From assembly GCA_964035575.1 (NCBI GenBank), contig OZ037850.1, positions 702,501 to 766,500 of the forward strand: a DNA stretch of 64,000 nt, read 5' to 3'. This DNA comes from Rhynchopus sp. YZ270_cl-10. Its lineage: Eukaryota > Euglenozoa > Diplonemea > Diplonemida > Diplonemidae. This document shows, in pieces, positions 49,427 to 61,200 of the stretch (its first letter is position 1; the number at the start of each line of letters is the position of its first letter). The translations under genes were made by a program, and so were the position numbers. Under the pieces are notes generated by a model. The model had not been told where the DNA came from, did no database searches, and saw only the letters and a list, made by a program, of their open reading frames with translations.

Positions 49427-50710
49427 ATGTCCAAAAAAGTCCCCGGGAGTTTTGGATGGTTTGGTGGTGCATCTGACACTTCTTATATTGCATCAACGCC
49501 GGTCGACTTTTTGAAGGAGAATGTTGCAAAGCATGGTGAGATCTTTAAGGCAAAGGTAGCCTCGTATGCGTGCGTCTTCACGGGTGGGTACCGACTGACG
49601 CGAGAACTGTTCACAGAGGCAGGGCGCTATCCAACATATTCCTCTATGCTTGAGGTCATCAAGCGGGCTACTGGGACACCGTTCCTGCTGTCCTCAAGCA
49701 AGAGTGAGGTGGAAGTGTGGCGTGCTGCACTGCACGGTGCTTTGTACCAAGGCACCGTCCAGGGCACCACCTCCTTGGCCAATCTCTCACCCCTGCGGAG
49801 CGAGGTGCAGGAGGTGCTGGACGCAGTGATCGGCAAATGGGTTGCAAAGGTGACAGCGTCAGGAAGCAATGCGTTCTATGAGGATGCGAAGGGCCTGGCC
49901 AACGAGGTTCTGTTTAAACTGTTTCTTGGGATGACTCTGGCGGAGGCGGACAGTGCTGGGCTGTGCACTCTGCAGACAACACAGTTCCGCGGCTGCGAAG
50001 CGCTACCCGTAGAAGGCATCCCCCTTGTGGAGAGCTCCTTTGAGGCAGGCATTAAGGCACGCGAGAGCTTTGTTGCGTGCATCAAGGAGCGGGTTGCCTC
50101 TGGACGGCTTGGTGTTGTGGGCACAGCGCTTGCTGCAGGCAGGCCTGCTGGGAAGGTTGCAGAGGTCATCGCGTTTCTCCTGCACGGCATGGTCCCAAAA
50201 GCGATGTCTTCAAGTCTATTATACACATGGCTAGAGCTGACCCACAACAAGAACAAACAGGAGTTGGTTGCGAACCCTGACGGTCTCAAGGTTTTTATAT
50301 TAGAATGCATGCGGGTACACCCCCCGGTAGGTCTTATGGGGCGTGGTGTTGAGTGTCCTGCCTTAGGTGACTATGCACTTCCCAAAGCAGAAGGACCCTG
50401 GAAAGCCTGGGCTGGCATCTTCTCTGCTAACCGTGACCCAGATGTCTACTCAGCGCCGAATGTGTTTGATCCCTCCCGATGGACGCCAAGCAGAGGCCGT
50501 GCTCCACCCCCTCCACTGACCTTCGGATGTGGAACCAGAATGTGTCCTGGTGCTGCCCTCTCTCTGGCCTTTGTGAACACCGCATCACAAGTGATCCTTG
50601 ATGTGCATCAGTGCGCTCCAGTCATGGAGGCAACCAGGTCATGCCCAGAAAAGTATCGTCCCGTCAAACGTCCAATAAAAGACGTAAAATGTGGATTCAA
50701 AAAATTTTGA
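49427..50710 (+). CDS. Cytochrome P450, atypical I-helix
   Basis: The protein is 427 residues from MSKKVPGSFGWFG (49427), with no N-terminal membrane helix, so probably soluble or peripheral. Heme-binding signature FGCGTRMCPGAAL with ligand Cys373; K-helix E-x-x-R as ECMR (293-296); then VHPPVGLMGRG. The I-helix region reads AFLLHGMVPKAMSSSLLY and lacks the usual acid-threonine pair that activates dioxygen. P450s that rearrange peroxides or endoperoxides (CYP74, prostacyclin synthase) or dehydrate substrates also lack it, so it may be such an enzyme. Substrate unknown. Single exon; pyrimidine tract and CAG precede the start. Confidence 0.82.
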   Translation: MSKKVPGSFGWFGGASDTSYIASTPVDFLKENVAKHGEIFKAKVASYACVFTGGYRLTRELFTEAGRYPTYSSMLEVIKRATGTPFLLSSSKSEVEVWRAALHGALYQGTVQGTTSLANLSPLRSEVQEVLDAVIGKWVAKVTASGSNAFYEDAKGLANEVLFKLFLGMTLAEADSAGLCTLQTTQFRGCEALPVEGIPLVESSFEAGIKARESFVACIKERVASGRLGVVGTALAAGRPAGKVAEVIAFLLHGMVPKAMSSSLLYTWLELTHNKNKQELVANPDGLKVFILECMRVHPPVGLMGRGVECPALGDYALPKAEGPWKAWAGIFSANRDPDVYSAPNVFDPSRWTPSRGRAPPPPLTFGCGTRMCPGAALSLAFVNTASQVILDVHQCAPVMEATRSCPEKYRPVKRPIKDVKCGFKKF

Positions 50711-51432
50711 GGTTGTGATTGCACTGTAGGGTTGTGGTGGAGGTGTGACGTAGAAAATGTAGTATAATTATTTAGCGTTGTTCCGTAGGGGTGGTACATT
50801 CATCTTACAAGCTTTTGTTTGTTTAGGTGAAGATGAGTGCTTTACTTTTGAAGGATGAAGGAAGGGGAGCAGAAAAGAGTACCCCCATGTGTCGCAACAG
50901 AGTGCGTCTGTGGGTGAGTTTGCTCGGGGCCCTGCCCCTTTGTTTCTCCTCTCCCTGACCTGATATCGTTTGTGTTTTCTTTTTGAGCAGAGTAGAGGAG
51001 AGATTTAGTCGTAGTTCCATACTGTATTTTCCCTAGCTTGGTTTCTTTTGGGTTTCTTGTGTCATTCTTGTTCAAGATTAGCATCATACGTCCTAAGGTG
51101 TCCAGCATCTTGGTGGAATTTTTTTTACTATTCCCCGAGTGTGTCACGATTTGTTCACATTAAAGGGGGGTCGTATTATGATGGCTACAATTTTTTAAAA
51201 AATTCTGATTTTTTGTTAAATTTAGTTAAAACACATGTTTGAAAACCTCTTATTATGTGAACACTGTGTAATCACTATGTAGGTTAAAATTGTATTTATT
51301 AAAACAAAACAACATCTTTTCTCTCATCCACACCTACATAAACAATTTTAAATGACCCCTCTCTCTCACCAGACTCTCCTTTATTTTTAAATTCACTTTT
51401 CATTTCATTTCCTTGCATGCACATTTTATAAG
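50711..51432. other. Spacer without recognised gene
   Basis: AT-rich sequence with no coding signal. It ends in a pyrimidine-rich CACCAG leader before the GAF gene. Confidence 0.5.
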
Positions 51433-52248
51433 ATGGGTCTTCCCCAAGGCAAGCCGCAGAAGGAGGTGTACTCGACTGCTGCAGGAACTGTAGATGCGGC
51501 TAATGTCACTGCGACCAACACCACTGCGACTACCACCACCACACCCCCTGAGCGCAAGCAGCCACGCAACCGGCGTGCCCCATCTGTGGCTTTGGAGGAC
51601 TGCGTGCGCTCCGTGAATGCTGATGCAGAATGGGAGCCGTCACCCGCAGATGTCAACTCAATCCTCACCTTGCTCTCCCGCCTGCCAGCAAAGGTGTACG
51701 CAGGGCAGCTCGTGAAGGATGTGTGCAAGCTTGCGGCAACAGACCCGGGGTGTGTTGCAGATGCAGCAGTCCTGCACCAGGCACACCAGCTGCTGCCGTA
51801 TTGGTCTGGCTCGTTGGAGCGCTGCCCAGGGACGTTCTTTGCATCTGTGTCCTATCATGTTGCAGCGTTGATGGGTTGCGACACGGTGACGCTGTTCCTG
51901 CCCCACGTAGAGGGGAAGTTGCAGACCTACATCTGCTCGCCTGCGGGTAGTGTGTGTCACGTCGTGGTTCGTCCCAGTGGTGTGCTTGCCTCTGTCATTG
52001 TTGCTGAACAGCCCAAGGTGCTTGTCCTCCCAGAGGCAACTGAACACCGTCAGTACGACGCCTCCATAGACGAAGAGGTAGGCTACGTGGCTGCCTCGGT
52101 CCTTGCAGTCCCAGTGCGTACAGAGGCCGGTCTGGGGGTGCTCCAGGCAGTGCGGAAGAAGCGTGACGAAGAGGAGCGGTGCTTCGCGGAGGGCGACACA
52201 GCGCTGCTCAAAGCGTTGTCGGTGGTCGTGGCCACAGCGTGTAGATGA
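51433..52248 (+). CDS. GAF-domain protein
   Basis: The protein is 271 residues. A Thr/Pro-rich N-terminus (about 1-45) leads to a helical linker (NSILTLLSRLPAKVYAGQLVKDVCKLA). A GAF-like ligand-binding domain lies at about 110-265: strands VTLFLPHVEGKLQTYIC and VCHVVVRPSGVLASVI, helix VLVLPEATEHRQYDASIDE, and ASVLAVPVRTEAGLGVLQAVRKK followed by FAEGDTALLKALSVVVATA. GAF domains bind cyclic nucleotides or other small molecules; no output domain is attached, so it may act with a partner. Confidence 0.75.
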   Translation: MGLPQGKPQKEVYSTAAGTVDAANVTATNTTATTTTTPPERKQPRNRRAPSVALEDCVRSVNADAEWEPSPADVNSILTLLSRLPAKVYAGQLVKDVCKLAATDPGCVADAAVLHQAHQLLPYWSGSLERCPGTFFASVSYHVAALMGCDTVTLFLPHVEGKLQTYICSPAGSVCHVVVRPSGVLASVIVAEQPKVLVLPEATEHRQYDASIDEEVGYVAASVLAVPVRTEAGLGVLQAVRKKRDEEERCFAEGDTALLKALSVVVATACR

Positions 52249-52411
52249 ACTTCCTTTTAACAAATCGCCATATCGACCCTTTTTTTGCTCCTGATTTGAC
52301 CTTCACAGGCGAATCGTGGGGGCGGAGTAGTAACACAAATAATTGGCATTTTTTTTCCACATTCCATTTCACATTTTTCGTATTCACACCCACACCGCCA
52401 CAGACAATAAT

Positions 52412-53089
52412 ATGACACAGAAGGCCCCCAAAAGCGCGAAGGAGAAGGTAGTGTCGCTTCTGAGCAGATGGGTTGAGGTTGTGCGTGAGGGCCACAGTGT
52501 GCTGGGCTTCCTGCCTGGATTCTACGATGGGTGGCTGCTGGACTATGAGGGGGAGGTGCTTGACCCGTTCACACAATCCGAGCGTCTTGCGGCCTTGGGG
52601 CTGCGTGTTTCTTTGAGCTTGGTGTGCACCCATGCGTGCAGTGCTTTGGTTGAGTCGAGGCTGAACCAAACGGCCAAGGAATTTTTAGAGACGACAGTGC
52701 ACCGTTATGCTGCGCTTGCGTGGGAGCCTGTTGCGACAGGGTTGTTGGATGAGGTGATCAACCAGTGTGTGGGGTCTGCGAAGTGCAAAGACATCCTTCA
52801 GAACGATTGGGACCGCATCGACGAAGGTGAAGACTCCAAGGAGGCGCAGCAGAGACGCACGAAGGCCGTCTACGCGAAGCGTTGGGCAGTCTTCGTCACG
52901 CTCCTGAGTGGTGTCTTCTTGTTCTTCACCCAGCAGTCGCGCCACACACAAAAGGCCCTCCGCGAGCTGCCCCGTTCCCTCCTCGACACCATCATAAAAG
53001 AGCCCCTAACAATGTTAGCCCAGCTCACCGTATCCATGTGCCTGGGACGTCCCATTGCCGGCATCTCCTATGCCTGGAGAGGCCAATAA
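52412..53089 (+). CDS. Unknown helical protein
   Basis: The protein is 225 residues from MTQKAPKSAKEKVV, whose ATG follows CCGCCACAGACAATAAT. It is mostly helical with two moderately hydrophobic stretches (WAVFVTLLSGVFLFF near 170 and LTMLAQLTVSMCLGRPIAG near 205) that could be membrane-associated. The N-terminal third has GHSVLGFLPGFYDGWLLDYEG. I do not recognise the family. Composition and codon use match its neighbours, so it is a real gene. Confidence 0.65.
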   Translation: MTQKAPKSAKEKVVSLLSRWVEVVREGHSVLGFLPGFYDGWLLDYEGEVLDPFTQSERLAALGLRVSLSLVCTHACSALVESRLNQTAKEFLETTVHRYAALAWEPVATGLLDEVINQCVGSAKCKDILQNDWDRIDEGEDSKEAQQRRTKAVYAKRWAVFVTLLSGVFLFFTQQSRHTQKALRELPRSLLDTIIKEPLTMLAQLTVSMCLGRPIAGISYAWRGQ

Positions 53090-53294
53090 AAGGATTGTGT
53101 TCGAATTTGGAGAAAAAGAAGATGCTTTATTTTGTTCAAAATTTTTTATAGAAAACGTTTCCTCGAGGGATTGTTGTACACCACCAGCAAAAGCCCCGTT
53201 AAGTATATAACCTGAAACCCTCCTCCTCTCTTTGTGTCTACCTTTACCCACTACCCCTTTACTGTTACACATCACACCAGGATCAACTGCAAGC

Positions 53295-55415
53295 ATGGGA
53301 CTTCTGACTAACACCGGATATCCCATCCAATGGGATTCCGAGGAGAACGCCAAGGCTGTGCAGTATGTCCTTGAGCACGGAATTGACCAGTTCCTGGCGC
53401 TCTACACGAACTACAAGGGGGAGGTTAAGAGACCGTTCCTGTGGGGTGACGAGGTGGAGTACCAGTTGGTGTACTTGGATCCCGAGACGAAGGAGGCAAA
53501 GCTCTGGCTGAACGCAGAGGAGCCGCTGACGAAGCTGAACAAGATCGAGGAGGACGCAAAGGAGACCTCCACCGAGATTGACGGACTGTGGCGTCCCGAA
53601 TACGCAAGCTACATGATTGAGGGCACCCCCGCCGTCCCGTACAAGCACACCGTTGCGTCCATCGCGTCCTGCGAGCAGTCTCTCGTCACAAGGAGGAAGA
53701 TGCTCCTCGCACACCTCCCCCCAAACGTCGTGCCGCTCACGCTCGGGAACTTCCCCAGAATGGGTGCCATCGACCCCAAGACCGGTGTGTCTGAGTTCAC
53801 GATGCCCCCCTGCCTGCCACGTGGAGGTGTTGCACACTCGCTGTTCATCCCCGACAACTGCATCAACCCCCACCCCCGCTTCGGCACACTCACAGCGAAC
53901 ATCAGGAAGAGAAGAGGCAAGAAGGTGTCCATCCGCATCCCACTCTTCCTCGACGAGAAGACTAAGATTGACAGCTTCCTGAACATTGACGACAACAGAC
54001 AAAACGTGCACCTCCAGACTGCTGACGACGGCTCCGACTCCGAAGACTCGCAACAAGGCGCTCCCGCAGCCGACCAACTGCCGCCCAGTGCACGTGACGA
54101 CTTAGCGCCGAACGTGACCCGCACGATGTACTACTTCGCGCAGTACTTCAACGACAAGGAGGAGTCGGGTAACATTGTGTCCATGAAGCACAAGGAGCCC
54201 ACAGCAGCACACCCTTCCATCTACATGGACTGCATGGCATTTGGTATGGGATGCAACTGCCTCCAGACCACGTTCCAGGCGTGCAACATCGACCAGGCTA
54301 GACACGTGTACGACCAGCTTGCTGTGCTTTGCCCGATCATGCTTGCCATCTCGGCAGCAACCCCCATCCACAAGGGTCTTCTGTCCGAGATTGATGTGCG
54401 TTGGTTGGTCATCTCCGAGTCTGTGGACGACAGACAGGTGTCCGAGGTGCCGAAGATCATGAAGTCACGCTACGACTCTGTGTCAACATACATCAGCACG
54501 TACCCGGCGGACTCCTACTTCTCCACCATGAACGACATTGATCTGCACCTGGACGCGAACGTGTACAAGCGCCTGAGAGATGCGGACATTGACCACAGAT
54601 TAGCGCGTCACATCAGCCACTTGTTCATCAGAGACCCCTTGGTGATCTACAGCGGTAAGCTTCACCAGCTTGAGGACGCAAGAGAAAGCGACCACTTCGA
54701 GAACATCCAGTCCACCAACTGGCAGTCCATGCGCTTCAAGCCGCCGCCGCCGAAGGCGACCAACTCCGACATCGGGTGGCGTGTGGAGTTCAGAATGATG
54801 GACGCACAGATCTCGAACTTCGAGAACGCCGCGTACATTGTGTTCACCATTCTCCTTGCGCGTGCCATCATTGAGTTCGACCTTGACTTCTACATCCCTT
54901 TGAGCAAGGTGGATGCTAACACAGCTGCAGCCCACGTGAGAGGGGCTGTGCTTGGGAAGAAGTTTGTGATGCAGAAGAAGATCAGCAAGATGGACATCCT
55001 GAAGGACCCAAGCAAGGTTGAGTACTGTGAGATGACGTGCGACGAGATCTTCAACGGATGCGACAGCTTCGAGGGGCTCATCCCTATTGTGGACAGGTAC
55101 CTGGAGGAGACGAAGAAGGTGGAGCACGACGGGCAGCCGCCGGAGGAGCAGAAGAGATGGCTCGAGAGCAGAAAAAGGGTTTCTGCGTACCTTGAGCTTC
55201 TCAGGAGACGTGCAAACGGAAAGTTGAAGACCGTGGCACAGTTCCTCCGTGACTTTGTCCTGAACCACCCCACCTACAACAAGGACTCCAAGGTCACACC
55301 CGAAATCTCGTACGATCTGTGCAAGCTGAGTGACGAAATTGCGGCAGGCAAGGCGTTCCCAGAGGAGCTTCTGCCCAGGGAGATTGTTGAAATGGCGGGT
55401 GAGGTTCTGATGTGA
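53295..55415 (+). CDS. GCLC: Glutamate-cysteine ligase catalytic subunit
   Basis: The protein is 706 residues. It makes gamma-glutamylcysteine from glutamate, cysteine and ATP, the committed step of glutathione synthesis in the cytosol. Family blocks are FLWGDEVEYQLVYLD (ATP/metal-binding glutamates), RPEYASYMIEGTPAVPY, MDCMAFGMGCNCLQTTFQ, AISAATPIHKGLLSEIDVRW and GWRVEFRMMDAQISNFENAA. Length is somewhat above the human protein, mainly from an acidic insert near 235-265 (DDGSDSEDSQQ). The start at 53295 (MGLLTNTGYPIQWD) matches the family N-terminus. Single exon with CACACCAG leader. Confidence 0.95.
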   Translation: MGLLTNTGYPIQWDSEENAKAVQYVLEHGIDQFLALYTNYKGEVKRPFLWGDEVEYQLVYLDPETKEAKLWLNAEEPLTKLNKIEEDAKETSTEIDGLWRPEYASYMIEGTPAVPYKHTVASIASCEQSLVTRRKMLLAHLPPNVVPLTLGNFPRMGAIDPKTGVSEFTMPPCLPRGGVAHSLFIPDNCINPHPRFGTLTANIRKRRGKKVSIRIPLFLDEKTKIDSFLNIDDNRQNVHLQTADDGSDSEDSQQGAPAADQLPPSARDDLAPNVTRTMYYFAQYFNDKEESGNIVSMKHKEPTAAHPSIYMDCMAFGMGCNCLQTTFQACNIDQARHVYDQLAVLCPIMLAISAATPIHKGLLSEIDVRWLVISESVDDRQVSEVPKIMKSRYDSVSTYISTYPADSYFSTMNDIDLHLDANVYKRLRDADIDHRLARHISHLFIRDPLVIYSGKLHQLEDARESDHFENIQSTNWQSMRFKPPPPKATNSDIGWRVEFRMMDAQISNFENAAYIVFTILLARAIIEFDLDFYIPLSKVDANTAAAHVRGAVLGKKFVMQKKISKMDILKDPSKVEYCEMTCDEIFNGCDSFEGLIPIVDRYLEETKKVEHDGQPPEEQKRWLESRKRVSAYLELLRRRANGKLKTVAQFLRDFVLNHPTYNKDSKVTPEISYDLCKLSDEIAAGKAFPEELLPREIVEMAGEVLM

Positions 55416-58208
55416 GATGGACGGTAATAGCCACGAACAAAAAAGAAAATCCCAGAGATCAATCACACAGGTGGTGACAGCATGTTGCCAATTTTTCATA
55501 CAAACCAAAAGAACAAAAAAAAATTAAAATAAAAAAGAACTAAACAAAAAAATACTGAGTGGATTCAGCGAATTGATTGTTAAAGGGAACGAAAATGATA
55601 TTTTGTTGTACACAGCCCCAGAGGTAATGCACATGGAGACTAGCGAAAAAATAAATCAGGTTGCCAAAAACAATTTGGGCGCTGGCTTTATATTTTACCA
55701 TTGCAAAAAATAATACAGCAAAAATAACAAAACAAAATAAAGCGAAAAATAAGAGAAACGGCTGAATTTTTTTTTACTACAAACCATTTTGATGGGCGTT
55801 TTCGCAACGACATGGGACTCATTGTTTGAACAGATAGCAAAAAAGAAGAAAAAAACAACCACAACAAAAGTCAGTCCAAACAACATCAACAACAACAGAG
55901 ATTGATGGTGCAAAGTGCCCATCAGGAAAAAAAGGGATACTTTTTTTCTTCCTTAAGATACACGCAGACGAGGCAACATCTTTTTTTTTTTTCCCCCCCT
56001 TCAATTTTTCCTCTCTTGTCCTCATTCTCCTCCCCTCCCCCCCCCATACCCCTCAGCATTCCACCACTGACCCTAGGCTAACTCAGTTGTTTTTCTTCTT
56101 CTCTTTTGTGTCTATTGAAAGAATTTTTCTTTTCAGTATTCATTTTTTTTCCTCTTTTTCTTCAATTTTTTTCTCTTCCGCAGCCAATACAAAAGCCGGA
56201 TGGCAGTGTTGCACTTCACTGGTTTTGTTTATGTGTTGCACAAATGAGCACCGCATTTATCAGGGTTTTCTTTGTTTCCTCGATACCCCCATTTTTCTTC
56301 AAAGTATTTCACACTTTTTGAGAAACACCTTCATATTTTTTTTGTCACCTCATGAAATGAAGGAAATAGAAACAAAGCATTTTTGAAGACACTTTTGCGG
56401 TTCTAGGGACGAACCGCGCTGCAGAGCCACCTCCTCACTAAATAGGTCGAGGTGTTGTGCGTTTCACCACAACCCCCCTCTCCATGGGTTTTATCGTGTG
56501 ATGAGTGTTAAGTTTCTATTTTTTTGTCTCCTTCAGAAAAAAGCGGGGGTATTTCACGACTGGACCTTCACCTTGTCTTTCTTTTCTCATATTTGACAAG
56601 CGAAAAACAATTCTATGCAAACAACAGTTTCGCATATTTCTCCCCCCAGTTCCCAGCGTCGGCTGGTGTACTTTAGTGAATGGTATATTATTATGTACTT
56701 TTAACTTTCATCCTTTTTTTAAAAGGCGACGAAGTATGAGAGGCTTGAAATGATCTCACTAAAATTTCTCAAAAAAAAAAAAAAAATTGACAGTGGAGAT
56801 TGCACAACTGTGGCAGCACAACCGAAGGCAACTACACTACTCCAACAATTTATCAAAAAAAAAAAAAGCTTTCTATTCTCCTGAATTGAAAGTGTATGAT
56901 CGTGAAACCCCCCTTTTTTTGCATGCCCTTTCCCTTCCCCACGAAATCTAGCCTCTCATCTATCTCAAAGGAAACACATCAACCCCTTTAAAAAACCCCC
57001 CTTTTTTTGAAGGGAACACAAGACACAATTCACTACAAGGATGAGTGTCTTTTGTTCATATCCACATTTTTTCTCTTTTTTTTTTTTTTTTTTTTGTGAA
57101 TTCGCCCCACTTCGTTTATTGGACGATGGAGGTCTTTATGTGAGTCAAAAACATGATATATACGATACCTTTTTTGGTTTTTCTTAAAAAATAAAATGTA
57201 TTCCCAGTAAATGGCTGTGACTAAACCTACAAGGTTTGATTTCATACATTTTTTTCCCTGTTTATTTGAGGTTGCATTTACGTGTAAGATACCCAAAACA
57301 CAACGTATGTGTATGTGATCAATGTGAATGGCTCAGCCTCCTTCCCCCCTTTTTTTTTCTTCTGTCTCCCTGGGGGTGGCAGGGTGAGGTTCGGTATTTT
57401 TTTCTCTCTTTTCCTCTTAGCAAGGTTGCTAACGAGGTTGCTTTTGTTGCCTGTTTTATTCTTGCGATTCTGTTGTATAGGTAAAAGTTGTTTTTAGTTA
57501 CGATGGTATATTTTTTTTGTGCCAAAGGTTTCTGGATATGACATCTTTTTTTATGACACATCTGCAAGTTTGTCAAATTTACTTTTTTTTTTGGGAGGTG
57601 GTGGATAGGGGGATTGGTTCCTTCGCGTTTTATGTTTTTTCCCCCTCTCCTATTCCCTGTTGGCTTTACAAAAAAAAAAAAAAAATGCTATTCTTTTTTG
57701 GGTTCCTGTTTTCATTTTGCATTACCAACCCACCCGGTTTCTTTTTTTTTTTTGTTGAGAACACGAATTTTTTGATTTAATTTGGATGTCTCACTTTGGG
57801 TGCACAGGAGACACATCTTTCAACTTTTCTTTCTCACTTCTAAAAAAAAAGGACTGCTAAAAAGGGGGTGGGGGGGAGGGAAACAAGGGGTACGGGCATA
57901 TTTTTTCTTCCTTTCAAAATAAAACAAAGAAAAACAATAGTGGGGCTCATCCTCGGGTGTCTACACCAAATACAACAAAGTTTTCGACAACACCAACAAC
58001 ACAAAAAAAAAAAAAAAAACAAAAAAAATCCCCTGGAAACAAAATGCAACACAAAGTCACCCCACCCCATACATACTCACCCCCCCCCCCCCCCCTTTTT
58101 TTTTAAACTATCTCCCTCCCCTTCCCTCCTCTCCTCCCTCCCTCTCCCCTTCCTCCAACCTAAAACCTCACTAGGGTGGCATGCAAAGAGAAAGAATATA
58201 AATAGGAT
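55416..58208. other. 2.8-kb spacer without recognised gene
   Basis: Poly-A, poly-T and poly-C runs dominate. One hairpin, GCGGTTC-TAGGGAC-GAACCGC, lies near 56398-56418. I see no coding region. The last 120 bases are a pyrimidine tract ending CCTCACTAG before the SBP2-like start. Confidence 0.5.
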
Positions 58209-61200
58209 ATGACGCAAGAAATCAGGGCTGGGTGGAATACCGCACGTGCAACCCAGCATCAGGGATATCCCGTACAACAGGGTGCACCCACCGACACCAA
58301 CAACAACACTACCCTTTACCACACACAACCTTCGTATTCCCCGTACGCGTATCAAGCGGAAGGCGTTTGCGAACATCCAGGGGAATCACAGTACACACCT
58401 GCGTATCAACATTCGCCGTATTCTGAACAAGGTGCGCAGGGCTATCCAGAGGAGGACGGCACGCACTATGGGCAGTACCAGGGGTATGCGTATCAGCGCG
58501 AGCCTCAGAGGAGACAGACGCGTGCAGCGCGTGCGCCAATGACGGAGGTCGAAATGGAGATGCGTGCTGCCCTCTTTGCAGCAGTGCTTTCGTTGACCAC
58601 AGTTGCGTCAGTATGCAAAGCACCAAAGACAAAGAAAAAGCGGAAAAAGGTGTCCACAGAGACCACCCCAAAGCCCATCGGTGACGCTGCGCAGGCCGCA
58701 GTTTGTGCTGTGCTTGTCTCTCTTCACCTTGGGTCTATCTTTGATATGAAAGGGAAGGTCAGGGTCCCCAAGGCAAAGAAGAAGAAGAAGGTGCAAGAGA
58801 AGAAGGATGTGGAGGATGTGGAGGTGGAGGAGGTGAAGGAGGAGAAGGAGGAGGCTGTTGGCATGGGTGCTGACGTACAGCGCATCAGAGAAGGTGTTCA
58901 AGGGGAGCTCAGCCGTCTCAATGAGGTGTACGAATCGCTGAAGAAGAATGTGCGTTTTGAGCCTGCTGTGCAGGAGGCGGATGTGGAGTCCAGCGATGAT
59001 GATGTTGACTTCCCACCGCTGCCTGCGGCACAGGCCACTAAAGTGAAGTCGGTTGCAGTGCAGCAGAAGGATACGATATTCAGCAGGTTCGATATGCGCA
59101 GTGTTGATCAGTCAGCAGCCAGTGTGCCCAGTGCCCCCAGTGTGCCTGCAGTGTGGGGGCAGTCGCGTCGTGTGTCGAATATTCTCAAAACAATGAAGCG
59201 TGCAACAGTTTCCAAGAAGGCCCGCACACAGCGTGCCCAAGAGCACACCTCTGACGCCGAGACCACAGACTGGGAGACAGTTGACGAATTCCACGAAGAC
59301 GTCTCAGACGAAGACTTCCCCTCTCTCGGGAAGCGTTCAAACCCTGCGCCCCGCTCACTCCGCCCACAGTCAAGCCACTGGGAGCACTCGCTTGACATCG
59401 TCAAGCGAACGCATCTAGCCACAAAGCAGGATCCACTGCCCCAGAAAACCCCCCCAAAGGAGAAGGTGGCGGAGAAGGAGAAGAAGAAGAAGAAGAAAGA
59501 GCCAGAGCCACTTCCCATTGTGATTGGCGCGAAGCGTGAACAGGAGCGCATTGGTCTTGTGATGATGAAGATGCGTCAGATGGAGGATCAGGAGCAGAAG
59601 AGGAAGGAGAAGGAGGACAGAGACAGGGCCCGTGCGCTGAGCCACAAACCGCGGAAGACGGAGACCTTCGACCTTGCTGGGTATATGGTTGAGAAGCCCA
59701 AACGGAAGAAGAAGCAACCTGAGCCCGAACCCGAAGGCAAGCGTCCTCCTGCCCCAGCCCCAGCCCCAGCCCCAGCCCCTACCTCTGCACAGACACGCTC
59801 TGTGTCTGCCCCAGTGCCGGACAGAAAGCCTATCGACACAGCTCCAAAGCCTGCACCGACGCCTGTACAACCCGAGGTGCAGCGCCCGCCCCCTGTCGAA
59901 AGCAAACTAGACGCCGCCGACTGGCCCTCCCTCCCCGTAGCAGAGAGTCGCCCTCCACGCAAGAAGGCGACACGTTCCCACAGTGCTGGGGCACCTGGAG
60001 AGGTCAAGACTGCGAAGGCTGTGGAAAAGGTGAAGGCAGAACAGGTGAAGGAAAAGGGCAAGGTGGAAAAGGCGAAGAATAAGCCAGATAAGTCAGGCAA
60101 GCCAAACAAGCCAGACAAGCCAGAAGCCCCCAAAACTGTCGGCGGGTTCAAAATTGTTGCGCATTCGCAAAAGAAGCCGACGGAGCGCCCCGCAACTGAG
60201 CCTGTCACCCGTGTGCTCAAGCTTAAGGGCAAGGCGAAGGAGGAGTTGGAGAAGAAGCTGGAGGCCGCATCTGGTGCTGTTGCTGTGAAGCAAAGCAAGA
60301 AGGTGAAGCGGCGCAGCAACGTCAAGAAGGTTATTCTGCGTGAGATTGAACGTGAGCGTCGCCGTCTGCGCAAAGTGTTGGAGGAGACAGAACGCATCCT
60401 GAACACAGCGGGCCAGGCCAAGCACACACCAGCAGCAGACGAGCCACAGGGGGCACCACCAGTGGACAAGGCAGCTCAGGACACCAACGACAAAGTTGAG
60501 GAACCTCTCAGCAAACGTGCCCGCAGGAAGCAGAAGAAGCGTCTTGACAAAGAGGTGAGGGAGAAGGAGAAGGAGAAGGGCGATGCAGACGACGCAGATG
60601 TTGAGGACGAGGAGGTGTGCAGGAAGCGTGCTGCGGCGAAGGCCTTGACTCATGGAGTGAAGCAGTATCTGCACCCGCACAATCCTTTGGCGAAGGAGAT
60701 TGACAAGCGCACGAACCGGAGCGACCCTTGCGTACGTGAGTATGTGAAGCAGTGCTTGAGCCAAGATGTGGACGCTGCCGTGGTGGAGATGATGCGGCGT
60801 CTGCGGGTCCTGCAGGAACGCCTGCGCGAGGAGCAGCCACAGAAGTTCAAGGCAAAGCGGCGCTACGTGATTGGTCTGAAGGAGTGCCTGAAGGCTGCAC
60901 GCATGAAGATGCTCAAGGCCGCAATCGTTGCCCCCGATGTCGAAGTCTCACGCGACAAGGGTGGCCTGGACGACGTTGTTGGACGCATTGTCGACAGCTG
61001 TGTGCAGGCCAACGTGCCCCTCATCTTTGCACTCTCACGCCGCACCTTAGGAGTACGCTGCTTTGGCCCTGCACTGCGCAACACTTCCTGCATCGGGATC
61101 TTCTCTGCTGATGGTGACAACGCTACCTTTGCAAATATCACCACCATGTGTGCCACACTCAGAGAGGAGTACGACGCCATTGCAGCACAGAACCCCACCC

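Noticed and set aside
53283-54077. Long antisense open frame opposite glutamate-cysteine ligase
   Set aside because: Mirror of a strongly supported gene with biased third positions.
59588-60469. Long antisense open frame opposite the SBP2-like gene
   Set aside because: Shadow of the Lys/Glu/Pro-rich coding strand; no recognisable protein features.
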